Positions 8,380 to 17,278 of a stretch of DNA of 64,000 nt are shown here, piece after piece. The first letter of the stretch is position 1; each line of letters starts with the position of its first letter. Under the pieces are notes generated by a model. That model worked only from the letters and a program-made list of their open reading frames with translations, searched no databases and was not told the origin of the DNA. Made by a program: the position numbers and the translations under genes. This DNA is from Sinorhizobium mexicanum (GTDB lineage Bacteria > Pseudomonadota > Alphaproteobacteria > Rhizobiales > Rhizobiaceae), in NCBI RefSeq assembly GCF_013488225.1, contig NZ_CP041238.1:2443501-2507500 (forward strand). The letters are read 5' to 3'.

Positions 8380-9462
8380 TCACCTCCGCCGCTTGAGGAT
8401 GGCGATAAACGCGATCCCGCCGGCAAGGCCGGTGACGACGCCGATCGGCATGTCCTCGGGCGCCATGACGATGCGGGCGACAAGGTCGGCAGCGATCAGC
8501 GCGAGCGCGCCGGCAAAGGCGGAAAGCGGGATGACGCGGACACTGTCGCTGCCGGCGAAGAGGCGGACGAAATGCGGGATCATCAGCCCGACGAAGCCGA
8601 TCGCGCCGGAGAATGCCACCATGACGCCGGTGAGCAGCGCCGTGACGACGAAAAGCATCAGGCGGAAGCGGCGCACCGGAATGCCGAGCGTCATCGCCGT
8701 CTCGTCCCCCATGGCGAGCGCGTTGATCTCGCGCGCCCGCACGATCAGCCAGCCGAGTGATACGGCGAGCGCCAGCGCCGGATAGATAAGATGCGGCCAT
8801 TGCGCGAGGCCGAGGCCGCCGAGCATCCAGAAGATCACCGTGTGTACGGCGCGCGGATCGCCAAGGAAGATCAGGAGATTGCCGGCCGCCGTCAGCGTGA
8901 AAGCGACCGCGACGCCGGAAAGCACGAGCCGATCGGCCCCGGTGCCGAGCACGCGGGTGACGAGCGCCACCAGCGCGGTGGCGCCAAGCGCACCGGCGAA
9001 AGCGAAGAGCGGCACCGTCGCAAGGCCGAGGATAAGACCGGTATGGAGCAGCGCGACAATGGCACCGAGTGCCCCGCCGGCCGAGACGCCGAGCAGATGC
9101 GGATCGGCAAGCGGGTTGCGCGTCACCGATTGCAACACCGCGCCGGTGACCGCAAGCCCGGCACCGACGAGCCCGGCGAGCGCTACGCGCGGCAGGCGCA
9201 CGTCCCAGACGATGCTTTCGCGGCCGGCCGACCACAGGACCTCGACGCTGCCCGGCGCGATCTTCGCCGCGATGATCGACCAGACGGTCGCAACCGGGAT
9301 GGGCGCCGAACCGAGCGAGACGCCGGCGGTGACGGTGAGGCAAAGCAGAAGCAGTGCCGCCAGGATGAAGAGTGTGGTTTTCACGGTGGGCCGGAGATTC
9401 CCGGTTTCTCGGACTTGAAGGGACAATGCCACTTTGGCTGCGGCATCATTGTTGGAAATCAT
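8380..9462 (-). CDS. FecCD/BtuC-family ABC transporter permease
   Basis: 360 residues with about nine to ten membrane segments. Family motifs include LPRVALAGLVGAGLAVTGAV and NPLADPHLLGVSAGGALGA, plus GAIGFVGLMIPHFVRL near the end. It forms the inner-membrane channel of metal-chelate or vitamin B12 uptake systems. It is the last gene of the B12-riboswitch-linked unit, 222 bases after the binding-protein gene; that gap holds a short repeat. The start at 9462 has a weak ribosome-binding site, and a start a few codons further in is possible. Confidence 0.88.
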   Translation of the reverse strand: MISNNDAAAKVALSLQVRETGNLRPTVKTTLFILAALLLLCLTVTAGVSLGSAPIPVATVWSIIAAKIAPGSVEVLWSAGRESIVWDVRLPRVALAGLVGAGLAVTGAVLQSVTRNPLADPHLLGVSAGGALGAIVALLHTGLILGLATVPLFAFAGALGATALVALVTRVLGTGADRLVLSGVAVAFTLTAAGNLLIFLGDPRAVHTVIFWMLGGLGLAQWPHLIYPALALAVSLGWLIVRAREINALAMGDETAMTLGIPVRRFRLMLFVVTALLTGVMVAFSGAIGFVGLMIPHFVRLFAGSDSVRVIPLSAFAGALALIAADLVARIVMAPEDMPIGVVTGLAGGIAFIAILKRRR

Positions 9463-9592
9463 AGGGTTGCATAGCCTTCTTCATGCGGCCAAAGACGTAA
9501 AGGGAGTGTCGCCGTCCGCCGCTCCCTGCCGCGACAACGTCCGGGAGCGGCAGCAGGTGTGCCTCCTTTCTCCCGTCCAGCGGTTCCCGCGC

Positions 9593-9623
9593 ACCTCATT
9601 CCTGTGCTTGTCACAGGAACGAG
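9593..9623. repeat. Short palindromic repeat (CCTGTGCTTGTCACAGG type)
   Basis: CATTCCTGTGCTTGTCACAGGAACG closely matches two elements at 51593-51622 and 51708-51740. It fills part of the gap between permease and binding protein and may act as an mRNA hairpin there. Confidence 0.5.
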
Positions 9624-9684
9624 GTCAGTGTGGCGGCCGCTCCCACGCAACTGACCTGGTGGGAGACCTCGACGCCAAAGGCCC

Positions 9685-10635
9685 TCACATCGCCTCGGCA
9701 TGAAAACTCTTCGCCAGCCGCCGGATCGCCTCGATATCGCGCGGGCCAGGCGTCGCCTCGACATAGTCGAGCACGACGAAGCGGTCGTTCTTCACGGCGT
9801 CGACATTCCTGAAGGCCGGGTTACCCTTCATGAAGGCGATCTTCTGCTCGGCGGTCACCTCGCCGTAATTGACGATCACCGCAACTTCCGGATTGCGATC
9901 GATCACCGGCTCCCAGGAGATCTCCGTCCAGCTCTTCTCGACGTCGTCCATGATGTTGACGCCGCCGGCCGCTTCGATCATCGCGGTCGGGATGCCGTGG
10001 CGCCCTGATGTGAACGGCTTTTCCTCGCCGGAATCATAGACGAAGACGCGCACCGGCCGCCGCTGGGCGCCCTTGATCTCGGCCGTGATCTCGGCAAGCT
10101 CATCGCGATAGCCTGCGACCAGCGCCTCCGCTCTCTCCTCGACGCCGAAGATCCGGCCGAGGTTCAGGAGGTCGACGAACATATCCTCCATCGTCGGCTT
10201 GCCCTTCGCCATGATGTGGATGCAGCTTTCGGTCAGCTCATAAACCTTGATGCCGAATGGCGCGAGCGTTTCAGGCGTCACCTCGCCGCCGACCTTCATG
10301 CCGTAGTTCCAGCCGGCGAAGTAGAAATCGACGTCGGCATTCAGCAGCACCTCCTTCGTCGGATATTTTTGCGAAAGCTCCGGCAGTGCCCTGACGCCCT
10401 CGCGCAAGCGCTCGTCCAGCGTCTTCCATCCCGAAACGCCGGTATAGCCGGCCATGCGATCCTGCAGTTTCAAGGCCAGCATCATCTCGGTGAGATTGAC
10501 GTCGTTGGAAACCGCCCGCTGCGGCGCGGCGTCGAAAGTGACCTCTCGGTTGCAGCTCTTGACGGTGACTGGATGAGCAAGCGCGGGCACGGCGGCAAGC
10601 AGAAGCGCGCCGGCGGCAAAGAGAAATCTCGTCAT
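9685..10635 (-). CDS. Periplasmic ABC-transporter substrate-binding protein (FepB/BtuF type)
   Basis: 316 residues. Sec signal peptide at residues 1-20 (LLLAAVPALA before HP). The mature part is a class III binding fold: an N-lobe beginning VTFDAAPQRAVSNDVNLTEM, a long linker helix, and a C-lobe with AVIVNYGEVTAEQKIAFMKG. The family binds siderophores, haem, cobalamin or metal chelates. It starts with a 4-base ATGA overlap with the upstream ATPase gene, so the two are translationally coupled. The riboswitch context favours a corrinoid or cobalt-linked ligand, but this is inference. Confidence 0.9.
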   Translation of the reverse strand: MTRFLFAAGALLLAAVPALAHPVTVKSCNREVTFDAAPQRAVSNDVNLTEMMLALKLQDRMAGYTGVSGWKTLDERLREGVRALPELSQKYPTKEVLLNADVDFYFAGWNYGMKVGGEVTPETLAPFGIKVYELTESCIHIMAKGKPTMEDMFVDLLNLGRIFGVEERAEALVAGYRDELAEITAEIKGAQRRPVRVFVYDSGEEKPFTSGRHGIPTAMIEAAGGVNIMDDVEKSWTEISWEPVIDRNPEVAVIVNYGEVTAEQKIAFMKGNPAFRNVDAVKNDRFVVLDYVEATPGPRDIEAIRRLAKSFHAEAM

Positions 10636-11492
10636 CGGATGGCTCCTGCGGAACGGGAAGGTCGCGTGGCGGGCATTGGGTCGGGCCGCGAGAGCGCGAA
10701 GGAAAAGCGGGAACCATGACCCGCGGCATCGGCATGCGCGGTGGCATGGACGCCGAACGCAGCCGAGAGCGCCGAAGGCTTCAGTACGGTCTCCGGCGGG
10801 CCGAAGGCTGCAAGCCGCCCCTCCGTCAGGATCGCCACATCGGTCGCGAACTCGGCCGCGAGATTGATGTCGTGCAGCGTCGTGACGATCGTCAGCTTCA
10901 GCGTTTGCAACAGATCGAGGATTTCCAGCTGGTGGCGGATGTCGAGATGGTTGGTCGGCTCGTCGAGGATGATGACCTTCGGTTCCTGGGCAAGCGCCCG
11001 GGCAATCAGCACCCGCTGCTTCTCGCCGCCCGAAAGCGTGGCGAACTGGCGGCGCGCAAGATGGGCAAGGTCGAGATGCTCGAGCGCATGCGCCACGCGC
11101 TCACGGTCGTAGTCGCTCCAGCCGCTGATCCCCTCGCGGCGCGGGATCCGCCCCATCATCACGACGTCCCGGACGCTGAACGGAAAATCGCCCGGCATTT
11201 CCTGCAAGACCACGGCGATCGTCCTTGCCGCCTCGCGCGCACTCATTGCCCAGAGGTTCACGCCGTCGATCGCGATACGGCCGGCAGTCGGCTCGACCGC
11301 GCGGTAGAGGCAGCGCAACAGCGAGGTCTTGCCGGCGCCGTTCGGGCCGATGATCGCCAACCGGCTGCCCGGCGCAATAGCAAAGCCGATATCGCGGACA
11401 AGCCGAAGGCCGGGGCGCGGCCCCCACTCCAGTTTTTCGACATGCAGGCTGGCGCCGGCGCCCCCCTGCAAACAACTGAATTCGTCGCTCAT
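10632..11492 (-). CDS. ABC transporter ATP-binding protein (FepC/BtuD type)
   Basis: 286 residues. Walker A GPNGAGKT at 49-56, signature LSGGEKQR, Walker B KVIILDEPTNHLD, and the H-loop TLHD. All ATPase motifs are intact. The start at 11492 follows GGGAGGGCG; the in-frame extension further upstream runs into the DUF1636 gene and is rejected. It lies 19 bases after DUF1636 and overlaps the binding-protein gene by ATGA. It powers the FecCD-type permease at 8380-9462. Confidence 0.93.
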   Translation of the reverse strand: MSDEFSCLQGGAGASLHVEKLEWGPRPGLRLVRDIGFAIAPGSRLAIIGPNGAGKTSLLRCLYRAVEPTAGRIAIDGVNLWAMSAREAARTIAVVLQEMPGDFPFSVRDVVMMGRIPRREGISGWSDYDRERVAHALEHLDLAHLARRQFATLSGGEKQRVLIARALAQEPKVIILDEPTNHLDIRHQLEILDLLQTLKLTIVTTLHDINLAAEFATDVAILTEGRLAAFGPPETVLKPSALSAAFGVHATAHADAAGHGSRFSFALSRPDPMPATRPSRSAGAIR

Positions 11493-11511
11493 GAAAACGC
11501 CCTCCCCGCGC

Positions 11512-11922
11512 TCACTGCAGCCGCCCCGCGGTCTCCTCGGAGACGAGGAGCGCCGCCGGAATGCGCGCAAGGCCCGTGCCCGCCGGGACCAAGGCGGAAC
11601 GCGGAAGGGCATCAAACGCCTGACCTTCGGCACAGGCAGCGGCGAAGCTGACGAGATCGTCTATGTCTTCCTCCGGCGAGATGTCGCCGAAGAGATAGGT
11701 CGCCCTGCCGGTGGCCTGGAAGGCGATCGTGCAAGGCCGCGTGCAGGCCGTCATCGCCACCGTGCCGGCGATGGAGAAATCCTGGTCGAGAGGTCGGCCG
11801 AGCGCGGAAACGCTGCGGTTCAACTGCGCGAGCAGTTCGGCGCCGGGTCGGCACGGGCCTCCCGTGAAGCGGCAATCGGTGCAGAGGGTTATCTTGTGCT
11901 GTCGGAAGTCTGAATTCGCCAT
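11512..11922 (-). CDS. DUF1636 family Cys-rich protein, first gene of the B12-riboswitch unit
   Basis: 136 residues with several Cys: CTDCRFTGGPCRPG near the N-terminus and CTRPCTIAF in the middle, the spacing of the DUF1636 family (thioredoxin/2Fe-2S ferredoxin-like). Function is unproven; the Cys pairs suggest metal or cluster binding. The ATG at 11922 follows CGGAGACAAGCC. The frame remains open far upstream through the riboswitch, but those codons are leader RNA. It is the first gene of the transport unit, which suggests an accessory role in handling the imported cofactor or metal. Confidence 0.85.
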   Translation of the reverse strand: MANSDFRQHKITLCTDCRFTGGPCRPGAELLAQLNRSVSALGRPLDQDFSIAGTVAMTACTRPCTIAFQATGRATYLFGDISPEEDIDDLVSFAAACAEGQAFDALPRSALVPAGTGLARIPAALLVSEETAGRLQ

Positions 11923-12043
11923 GGCTTGTCTCCGCCGGGCTGGGCCGGAGAGAAAATGGCGAAGATGCAAGGAGACGGTTGCCCGCCAAGCAGTAGCCAG
12001 TTCTTTTCCATCGGAACACCCCGTCCGTTGTGGTTGATCGGTT

Positions 12044-12202
12044 CGATGGCAGGTCTCCTGGCTTGCGGGTCGCCGCGCATCCACGTCTTCCCGGCTTTTC
12101 GCCAGTGACATGGTGTGAATGCGCTTTCCGCTCACAGTTGCGGGGGCAGCCACGGTTTCGGCCCCTCCTGGGTCGTCCTCACCGTGTTCCCTTTTCAGCC
12201 GC
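12044..12202 (-). ncRNA. Cobalamin (AdoCbl) riboswitch
   Basis: Read on the minus strand it shows the conserved order GGGAACACGGTG, GGCTGCCCCCGCAACTGT, CACCATGTCACTGG, GCCGGGAAGACG and the B12 box AGCCAGGAGACCTGCC. It ends about 120 bases before the DUF1636 ATG. It should repress the DUF1636-ATPase-binding protein-permease unit when adenosylcobalamin is high. The ~215 bases upstream (12203-12418) hold the presumed promoter and no gene. Confidence 0.93.
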
Positions 12203-12418
12203 TTCCGGATCACGAAAGCAGCACCATCGCGCCCTTGGTGGCATGAATCGCGCCCCGAGGCAACCGGCGGATGAAGGGCGAATGGAGATATCAACATGGG
12301 TGGGCATCTCGTTGAGTGGCCGCCATTTGTTACTAAATAACATTACGGCGGACAAGACAGAAACTTCGTTTGCAAGCGGACGCTCCCCAATGCGAAGACA
12401 GCAAGGCGCCAATTGGCC

Positions 12419-13300
12419 TCAGGCGGAAAACAGATTCTCCGCCATGAAATCCACGAAGACCCGGAGTTTTGGCGACTGATAGCGGCTGGAGGGCCACAGG
12501 ATCCGGAACGGGCCGGAATGTTCGACGTGATCGTCGAGCACGCTGACGAGCGTGCCGTCGCGAAGCTGGCGGCGGATGCCGACGTCCGGCAGGCAGGCGA
12601 TGCCGAGCCCTTGCTCGGCCATGTAGATCAGCGGCTCGATGGTGTTGACGACCGCGGTCGTCGGCAGTTCGATGTCCCTCTCCCCGCGCCTGAGCGGCCA
12701 GCGCTCAAACTTGCCGCTGGTCGCGTAGCGGTGCTGCAGGCACGCGTGGGATGTGAGGTCTCCCGGAGTTTGCGGCACGCCTCTTGCCGCAAAATAACCG
12801 GGCGAGCCGACGAGCATGAGCCGGAAGGTGCCAAGCGAGCGGATCATCAGCCGCGAGTCGCTGACCTCGCCGGCGCGCACGACCGCGTCGAAGCCTTCAT
12901 CGATGACATCGACGAGCCGGTCGCTGAGATCGAGGTCGAGCTCGATCTCCGGATAGGCGCGCATGAAGGCCGTAAGCGCCGGCATCATCAGCATGCCGAT
13001 GAGTGGCATGCTGACGCGCAATTTGCCGCGCGGCGCGCCCTGCGTCTGGGCGATCCCCTGCTCGGCCGCCTCGACTTCCAGGAAGATGCGCCGGCAGCGT
13101 TCGAGGAAGAGCGCGCCTTCAGGCGTCAGCGTGATCGAGCGGGTCGAGCGATGGAAGAGCCGCACGCCGAGCCGTTCTTCCAACCGCGCCACCGCCTTGC
13201 CGATCGCCGAGGACGACACGCCCAATTGCCGCCCGGCGAGCGTGAAGCTGCGGGCGTCCGCCGCCTGAACGAAAGCGTTGAGGGATCCGAGACTGTCCAT
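12419..13300 (-). CDS. LysR-family transcriptional regulator
   Basis: 293 residues. N-terminal winged HTH (about 1-60) includes FVQAADARSFTLAGRQLGVS and SAIGKAVARLEERLGVRLFH. The substrate-binding domain (about 90-290) is typical of the group with GEVSDSRLMIRSLG. It is divergent from the polysaccharide deacetylase gene with a 153-bp intergenic region, the standard arrangement for a LysR protein acting on its neighbour. Confidence 0.93.
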   Translation of the reverse strand: MDSLGSLNAFVQAADARSFTLAGRQLGVSSSAIGKAVARLEERLGVRLFHRSTRSITLTPEGALFLERCRRIFLEVEAAEQGIAQTQGAPRGKLRVSMPLIGMLMMPALTAFMRAYPEIELDLDLSDRLVDVIDEGFDAVVRAGEVSDSRLMIRSLGTFRLMLVGSPGYFAARGVPQTPGDLTSHACLQHRYATSGKFERWPLRRGERDIELPTTAVVNTIEPLIYMAEQGLGIACLPDVGIRRQLRDGTLVSVLDDHVEHSGPFRILWPSSRYQSPKLRVFVDFMAENLFSA

Positions 13301-13453
13301 CTGCCAAACTCCATTGCGGACATTTTCGTCCGATGTGCTCGGAATTGTAGCGCATTTTTCCAGGACTTCGAGTGGCTTACCTTCAACCAGCGCGGCAGAT
13401 CGCCCTCTTCGGAAGGCGGCCCGCCGTCCCTGATTTCACTGAAGGAGAGAGCC

Positions 13454-14350
13454 ATGTCCGAGGTTTCAACGGCACCACAGCACCACGACCGTTTTGACTA
13501 TTCCGCCATTATCGATCGTCCGCCGCTGCGCTGGCCGGGCGGTGCAAGGGTTGCGGTCTGGATCGTGCCCAATGTCGAGCACTTCCTGTTCGACCGTCCG
13601 TCCAGTTCGATCACGCAGCTGACCGCCGGTTTCGTGCCCGACGTGCTGAACTATTCGTGGCGCGATTTCGGCGCCCGCGTCGGCATCTGGCGGCTGATGG
13701 AGGTGATGGAGAAATACGGGGTGAAGGGCACGGTGGCGCTCAATTCCGACGTCTGCGAGCACTATCCGCGCATCATCGAGGCCGGCAAGGCACTCGGCTG
13801 GGAATGGATGGGCCACGGTACCAACAATTCCACGATGATCAACGGCCAGCCCGAGGAAGAGGAGCGACAGATCGTCAGAACCGTGATCGAGACGATTGAG
13901 CGAAGCGCCGGAAAGAAGCCGCGCGGCTGGCTGAGTCCGGGCCTCACGGAATCGCACCGCTCGCTCGACCTGCTTGCCGAAGCCGGCATCGAATATGTCG
14001 CCAACTGGGTCAACGACGAGCAGCCGTATCCGATGCGGGTGAAGAGTGGCTCGATCCTGTCGCTGCCCTATTCCGTCGAGATCAACGACTTTGCCGCCTT
14101 TCTCGAACAGGGCCAGAGCGGCGAGGCCTTTGCGCAGACGATTCGCGACCAGTTCGACGTGCTCTACGAGGACGGCGCGCAAACGGGGCGCGTGATGGCG
14201 ATCTGCCTGCACCCGTTCCTGATCGGCCACCCGCATCGCAGCAAGCATTTCGCGAGCGCGCTGGCCCATATCACCTCGCGCCGCGAGGTGTGGCTGGCGA
14301 CCGGCGGCGAGATCGCCGACTGGTACAAAAGGAACTATCTGAAGAACTGA
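13454..14350 (+). CDS. Polysaccharide deacetylase (NodB-homology, PuuE-like subgroup)
   Basis: 298 residues. The body is a NodB-like fold of the PuuE/allantoinase-like subgroup, recognised by WPGGARVAVWIVPNVEHF, ALNSDVCEHYPRIIEAG, EWMGHGTNNS and CLHPFLIGHPHR. The Asp of NSDVC and the His of GHGT and LHPF correspond to metal ligands of this fold. Members act on acylated sugars, allantoin or related amides; the substrate here is unknown. GAAGGAGAGAGCC precedes the ATG at 13454. The much longer open frame upstream is antisense to the LysR gene and rejected. Confidence 0.88.
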   Translation: MSEVSTAPQHHDRFDYSAIIDRPPLRWPGGARVAVWIVPNVEHFLFDRPSSSITQLTAGFVPDVLNYSWRDFGARVGIWRLMEVMEKYGVKGTVALNSDVCEHYPRIIEAGKALGWEWMGHGTNNSTMINGQPEEEERQIVRTVIETIERSAGKKPRGWLSPGLTESHRSLDLLAEAGIEYVANWVNDEQPYPMRVKSGSILSLPYSVEINDFAAFLEQGQSGEAFAQTIRDQFDVLYEDGAQTGRVMAICLHPFLIGHPHRSKHFASALAHITSRREVWLATGGEIADWYKRNYLKN

Positions 14351-14391
14351 GCCTGTTCCCGGACGGAACCCGCGACATGCTCTTCCTGGAC

Positions 14392-16170
14392 TTAGTGCAG
14401 CGGCCAGACCCACATCAGCATCGGCACGGCAACGAGCACGATGACGATCGACAGCGGCAGGCCGAGGCGCGGGTAGTCGCTGAAGCGGTAACCGCCGGGC
14501 CCCATGACCAGCGTGTTGCACTGGTGGCCGATCGGGGTGAGGAAATCCGAGCCCGCGCCGATCGCCACCGCCATCAGGAAGGCATCCGGCTTGTAGCCGA
14601 GGGCAGTGGCGAAGCTCGCGGCGATCGGCGCCATGACGAGCACGGTGGCGGCGTTGTTGAGGAAGGGGGTAACCGCCATCGCAGCGATGAGGATGAGCGC
14701 AAGCGCGCCCGCGGGCGGCAGGCTGGCGGCGATGCCGCTCAGCCAGCCGGCGATGAGATCCGAACCGCCCGTAGTGCGCAGCGTGTCACTGACCGGGATC
14801 AGCGCCGCCAGCATGACCAGGATCGGCCCGTCGACCGCGCGGTAGACGTCGCGCAGCGGGATGACGCGGAAGACGACCATGGCGAGAGCCGCCGCGAAGA
14901 AGGCGACCGGCACCGGCACGACGCCGACCGCCGTCGACCCCATGGCGGCCGCCAGCACGAGCAGCGGCACGGTCGCGCGGCGAATGGTTCCGAGCAGGAT
15001 TTCCCGCTGCGCGAGCGGCAGGCAGCCGAAATCCTGCAGGAAGGCCGGCAGGTCGCGCCGCGTCCCCTGCAGCACGACGATGTCGCCGGCCTGCAGCCGG
15101 ATGCTGCCGAGACGCTGCTTCAGCCGTTCGCCCTGGCGGCTGACGGCGAGCAGGTTGATGTTGTGATTGTTGAAGAGCGCGAGCCGCTGCGCCGACATGC
15201 CGATGAGCGGCGAGCCGCTGGCGATCACGGCCTCGATCGCCTCGATATCGGCCGGAGTCTTGCCGTTGGCGGATGCGGGCGAACGGTCGCCGGAAATCCT
15301 GAGTTTCGCCTGCGAGACGATACGGTCGAGCGCCGCCGGCCCGCCTTCGAGCAGCAGGATATCGTCGGCCTCGATGATAGCGTCCGGTAGCGGCGCCAGA
15401 TGCGTACCGCGGCGGAAGATGGCGATTACGACCGCTCCGCCGTCGCCGAGCTTGACGAGGTTGACGAGTGGCTTGCCTATCATCGGCGAACCGGCCGCGA
15501 CGACCGCCTCCGACGTATAGTCGGTGATCTCGATCGCCTGGTTGACGGAAACCTGCTGGCTCTTGCGCTCCGGCACCAGGCGATAGGCAAAAAGCAGAAA
15601 CACCGCGCCGACCAGCGCCAACGACGCACCGACCGGGGTAAAGTCGAACATGGTGAAGCTCTCGCCGGTCAGGTCCTGCCGCATCCTCGACACGACGACA
15701 TTGGGTGACGTGCCGACCTGGGTCATCAGCCCGCCGATCAGCGAGCCGAAGGCCATCGGCATCAGGAAGACCGAGGGCTGGACACCCGACCGCCGGGCGA
15801 ACTGGAAAGCGACCGGAATCATGATCGCCAGCGCCCCGATATTCTTGATGAAGGCGGAAAGCACCGTGACGGTGACGACGAGAAGCGCAAGCTGCGCCCT
15901 CACCGAGGTCAGATCCGGCAGGAAGCGCTGGATCGCCGCATCGACCACGCCGGAGCGGGCGACGCCCGCACTGACGATCAGCGCGCTGCCTACGATGATG
16001 ACGATATCGTCGCTGAAACCGGCAAAGGCGCGGTTGAATGGCACGATCCCGACCGCCACCGCGAGCATCAGCGCCGAACAGGCGATGATATCGTAGCGGA
16101 AGCGGTCCCAGATGAAAAAAACCATCATGGCGCCGATGACAAGAAACGAAAGCGACTGTTCGGCGGTCAT
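14392..16170 (-). CDS. SLC13/DASS-type permease with two TrkA-C (RCK-C) domains
   Basis: 592 residues from the chosen start. Membrane halves at about 1-185 and 400-590 flank a soluble insert with two TrkA-C modules (ASGSPLIGMSAQRLALFNNH; AAGSPMIGKPLVNLVKLGDG). Transporter motifs include IKNIGALAIMIPVAFQFARR and FLNNAATVLVMAPIA with the SNT/SDFLTPIGHQ type region. The family carries di/tricarboxylates, sulfate or sulfonates. The start at 16170 is preferred because an ATG 57 bases upstream (16227) lies inside a RIME repeat. Monocistronic. Confidence 0.87.
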   Translation of the reverse strand: MTAEQSLSFLVIGAMMVFFIWDRFRYDIIACSALMLAVAVGIVPFNRAFAGFSDDIVIIVGSALIVSAGVARSGVVDAAIQRFLPDLTSVRAQLALLVVTVTVLSAFIKNIGALAIMIPVAFQFARRSGVQPSVFLMPMAFGSLIGGLMTQVGTSPNVVVSRMRQDLTGESFTMFDFTPVGASLALVGAVFLLFAYRLVPERKSQQVSVNQAIEITDYTSEAVVAAGSPMIGKPLVNLVKLGDGGAVVIAIFRRGTHLAPLPDAIIEADDILLLEGGPAALDRIVSQAKLRISGDRSPASANGKTPADIEAIEAVIASGSPLIGMSAQRLALFNNHNINLLAVSRQGERLKQRLGSIRLQAGDIVVLQGTRRDLPAFLQDFGCLPLAQREILLGTIRRATVPLLVLAAAMGSTAVGVVPVPVAFFAAALAMVVFRVIPLRDVYRAVDGPILVMLAALIPVSDTLRTTGGSDLIAGWLSGIAASLPPAGALALILIAAMAVTPFLNNAATVLVMAPIAASFATALGYKPDAFLMAVAIGAGSDFLTPIGHQCNTLVMGPGGYRFSDYPRLGLPLSIVIVLVAVPMLMWVWPLH

Positions 16171-16207
16171 GAGCAGTACCTGAAGCAACGCGGATCGTAC
16201 GAGAGCC

Positions 16208-16264
16208 TCTACTGCATTTCTCCTCAAATCGAAACCGATTGAAGGAATAAAAACACGCAGCGGC
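16208..16264 (+). repeat. RIME1-like repeat, left palindrome only
   Basis: ACTGCATTTCTCCTCAAATC ... GATTGAAGGAATAAAAAC matches the left half of the other copies; the right, GCGCGTC-containing half is absent. It abuts the SLC13 gene start. Confidence 0.6.
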
Positions 16265-16487
16265 GGGTCCGATCCACTACATCCTCCAAAGCGTCTATCG
16301 AACGCAATAGAGATCCCGACAAATTCGTGTCGCAGCGCCGTCCATCACCAGAAACTCGACCGAAACTCGTTGGTTCCTTTGACCGTTGTTGAAGAAGGAA
16401 TAAGATGACGCAGCCAGTTTAACGTGTATCAAACGGCCTTCGCGCAACGGAGAGGGCGCAATCGCCAGAGCCGAGGAAAACGCAGCC

Positions 16488-16778
16488 ATGAAGACCGCCC
16501 TGCCCGCCATTTGCGCGGGTCTCCTGCTCGTCGCCTGCACCTCCAGCGGCCCGCCGTCGGTCGGTTACTCGCGCAATCTCGAGCCCATTCCCGGCAGCAT
16601 CACCTATGGCGGCCAGCCGCGCACGAAGCTCACCAAGTCGCCGATCGGCAGCATCGTGCCGCATCGGTTCCGCGACAGTTTCGGCCGTCTGGTCTCCGAA
16701 ACCTACGTCATCGAGCCTGACCGCTCATTGCGTCTGATAAGCCGCCGGATCGACTACGACCTTTTGACCGACCGGTAA
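16488..16778 (+). CDS. Small lipoprotein, copy 1 of a four-gene tandem family
   Basis: 96 residues. Signal peptide with a lipobox (LLLVAC). After a short linker comes the block shared by all four neighbours: EPIPGSITYGGQPRTKLTKS, then GSIVPHRF, a TYVIEPDRSLRLI segment and a basic RRIDYD end. The family is not recognised. It is probably an outer- or inner-membrane-anchored periplasmic lipoprotein. Purine-rich sequence (GAGGAAAACGCAGCC) precedes the ATG. Confidence 0.75.
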   Translation: MKTALPAICAGLLLVACTSSGPPSVGYSRNLEPIPGSITYGGQPRTKLTKSPIGSIVPHRFRDSFGRLVSETYVIEPDRSLRLISRRIDYDLLTDR

Positions 16779-16819
16779 GACGGACGAGGAAATCGGGACG
16801 CGGTCCTCGCGCCGCGTCT

Positions 16820-16920
16820 ACGGCATGATTCCTTAGATCGAAACCGATTCAAGGGCAAAATCATGCAGAGACTCAAAGCTCTACAGCGACCTTTGCGCGT
16901 CTGATTAGACGCGCGTCGCC
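16820..16920 (+). repeat. RIME1-like intergenic repeat, full copy
   Basis: ACGGCATGATTCCTTAGATC ... CAAGGGCAAAATCATGC, then CTACAGCGACCTTTGCGCGTC/GACGCGCG. It separates lipoprotein copies 1 and 2. Confidence 0.8.
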
Positions 16921-16949
16921 CTAATGGCATCGGGATTGAGAGGATCGCC

Positions 16950-17252
16950 ATGAAACATGCCTTGCCCGCCCTCTTTGCCGCCCTTCTGCTCGGCGCTTGC
17001 ACAACCGCAACCACCCGACCGCCATCTGTCGGCTACGGGCGCTATCTCGAACCCATTCCCGGCAGCATCACCTATGGCGGCCAGCCGCGCACGAGGCTCA
17101 CCAAGGCGCCGGTCGGCAGCATCGTGCCGCACCAGTTCTTCGACGACTTCGGCCACAAGGTCTATGAGACCTATGTGATCGAACCGGACCGCTCATTGCG
17201 GCTGGTCGGCCGCCGCATCGACTACGACATCTTCGGCGATATGGATCGTTGA
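16950..17252 (+). CDS. Small lipoprotein, copy 2 of the tandem family
   Basis: 100 residues, lipobox LLLGAC, then SVGYGRYLEPIPGSITYGGQ and the GSIVPHQFFDDFGHKVYETY segment. It is close to copies 1 and 4 in the SVGY(S/G) approach to the shared core. AGGATCGCC precedes the ATG. The stop codon is 26 bases before the chosen start of copy 3. Confidence 0.75.
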   Translation: MKHALPALFAALLLGACTTATTRPPSVGYGRYLEPIPGSITYGGQPRTRLTKAPVGSIVPHQFFDDFGHKVYETYVIEPDRSLRLVGRRIDYDIFGDMDR

Positions 17253-17278
17253 TTCTCGGCACGGACAAGAGGGCCGCC

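Noticed and set aside
11923..12297. Upstream extension of the DUF1636 frame
   Set aside because: It covers the cobalamin riboswitch; the proper start with a ribosome-binding site is at 11922.
12413..13453. Upstream extension of the polysaccharide deacetylase frame
   Set aside because: It is antisense to the LysR gene; a strong ribosome-binding site precedes the internal ATG at 13454.
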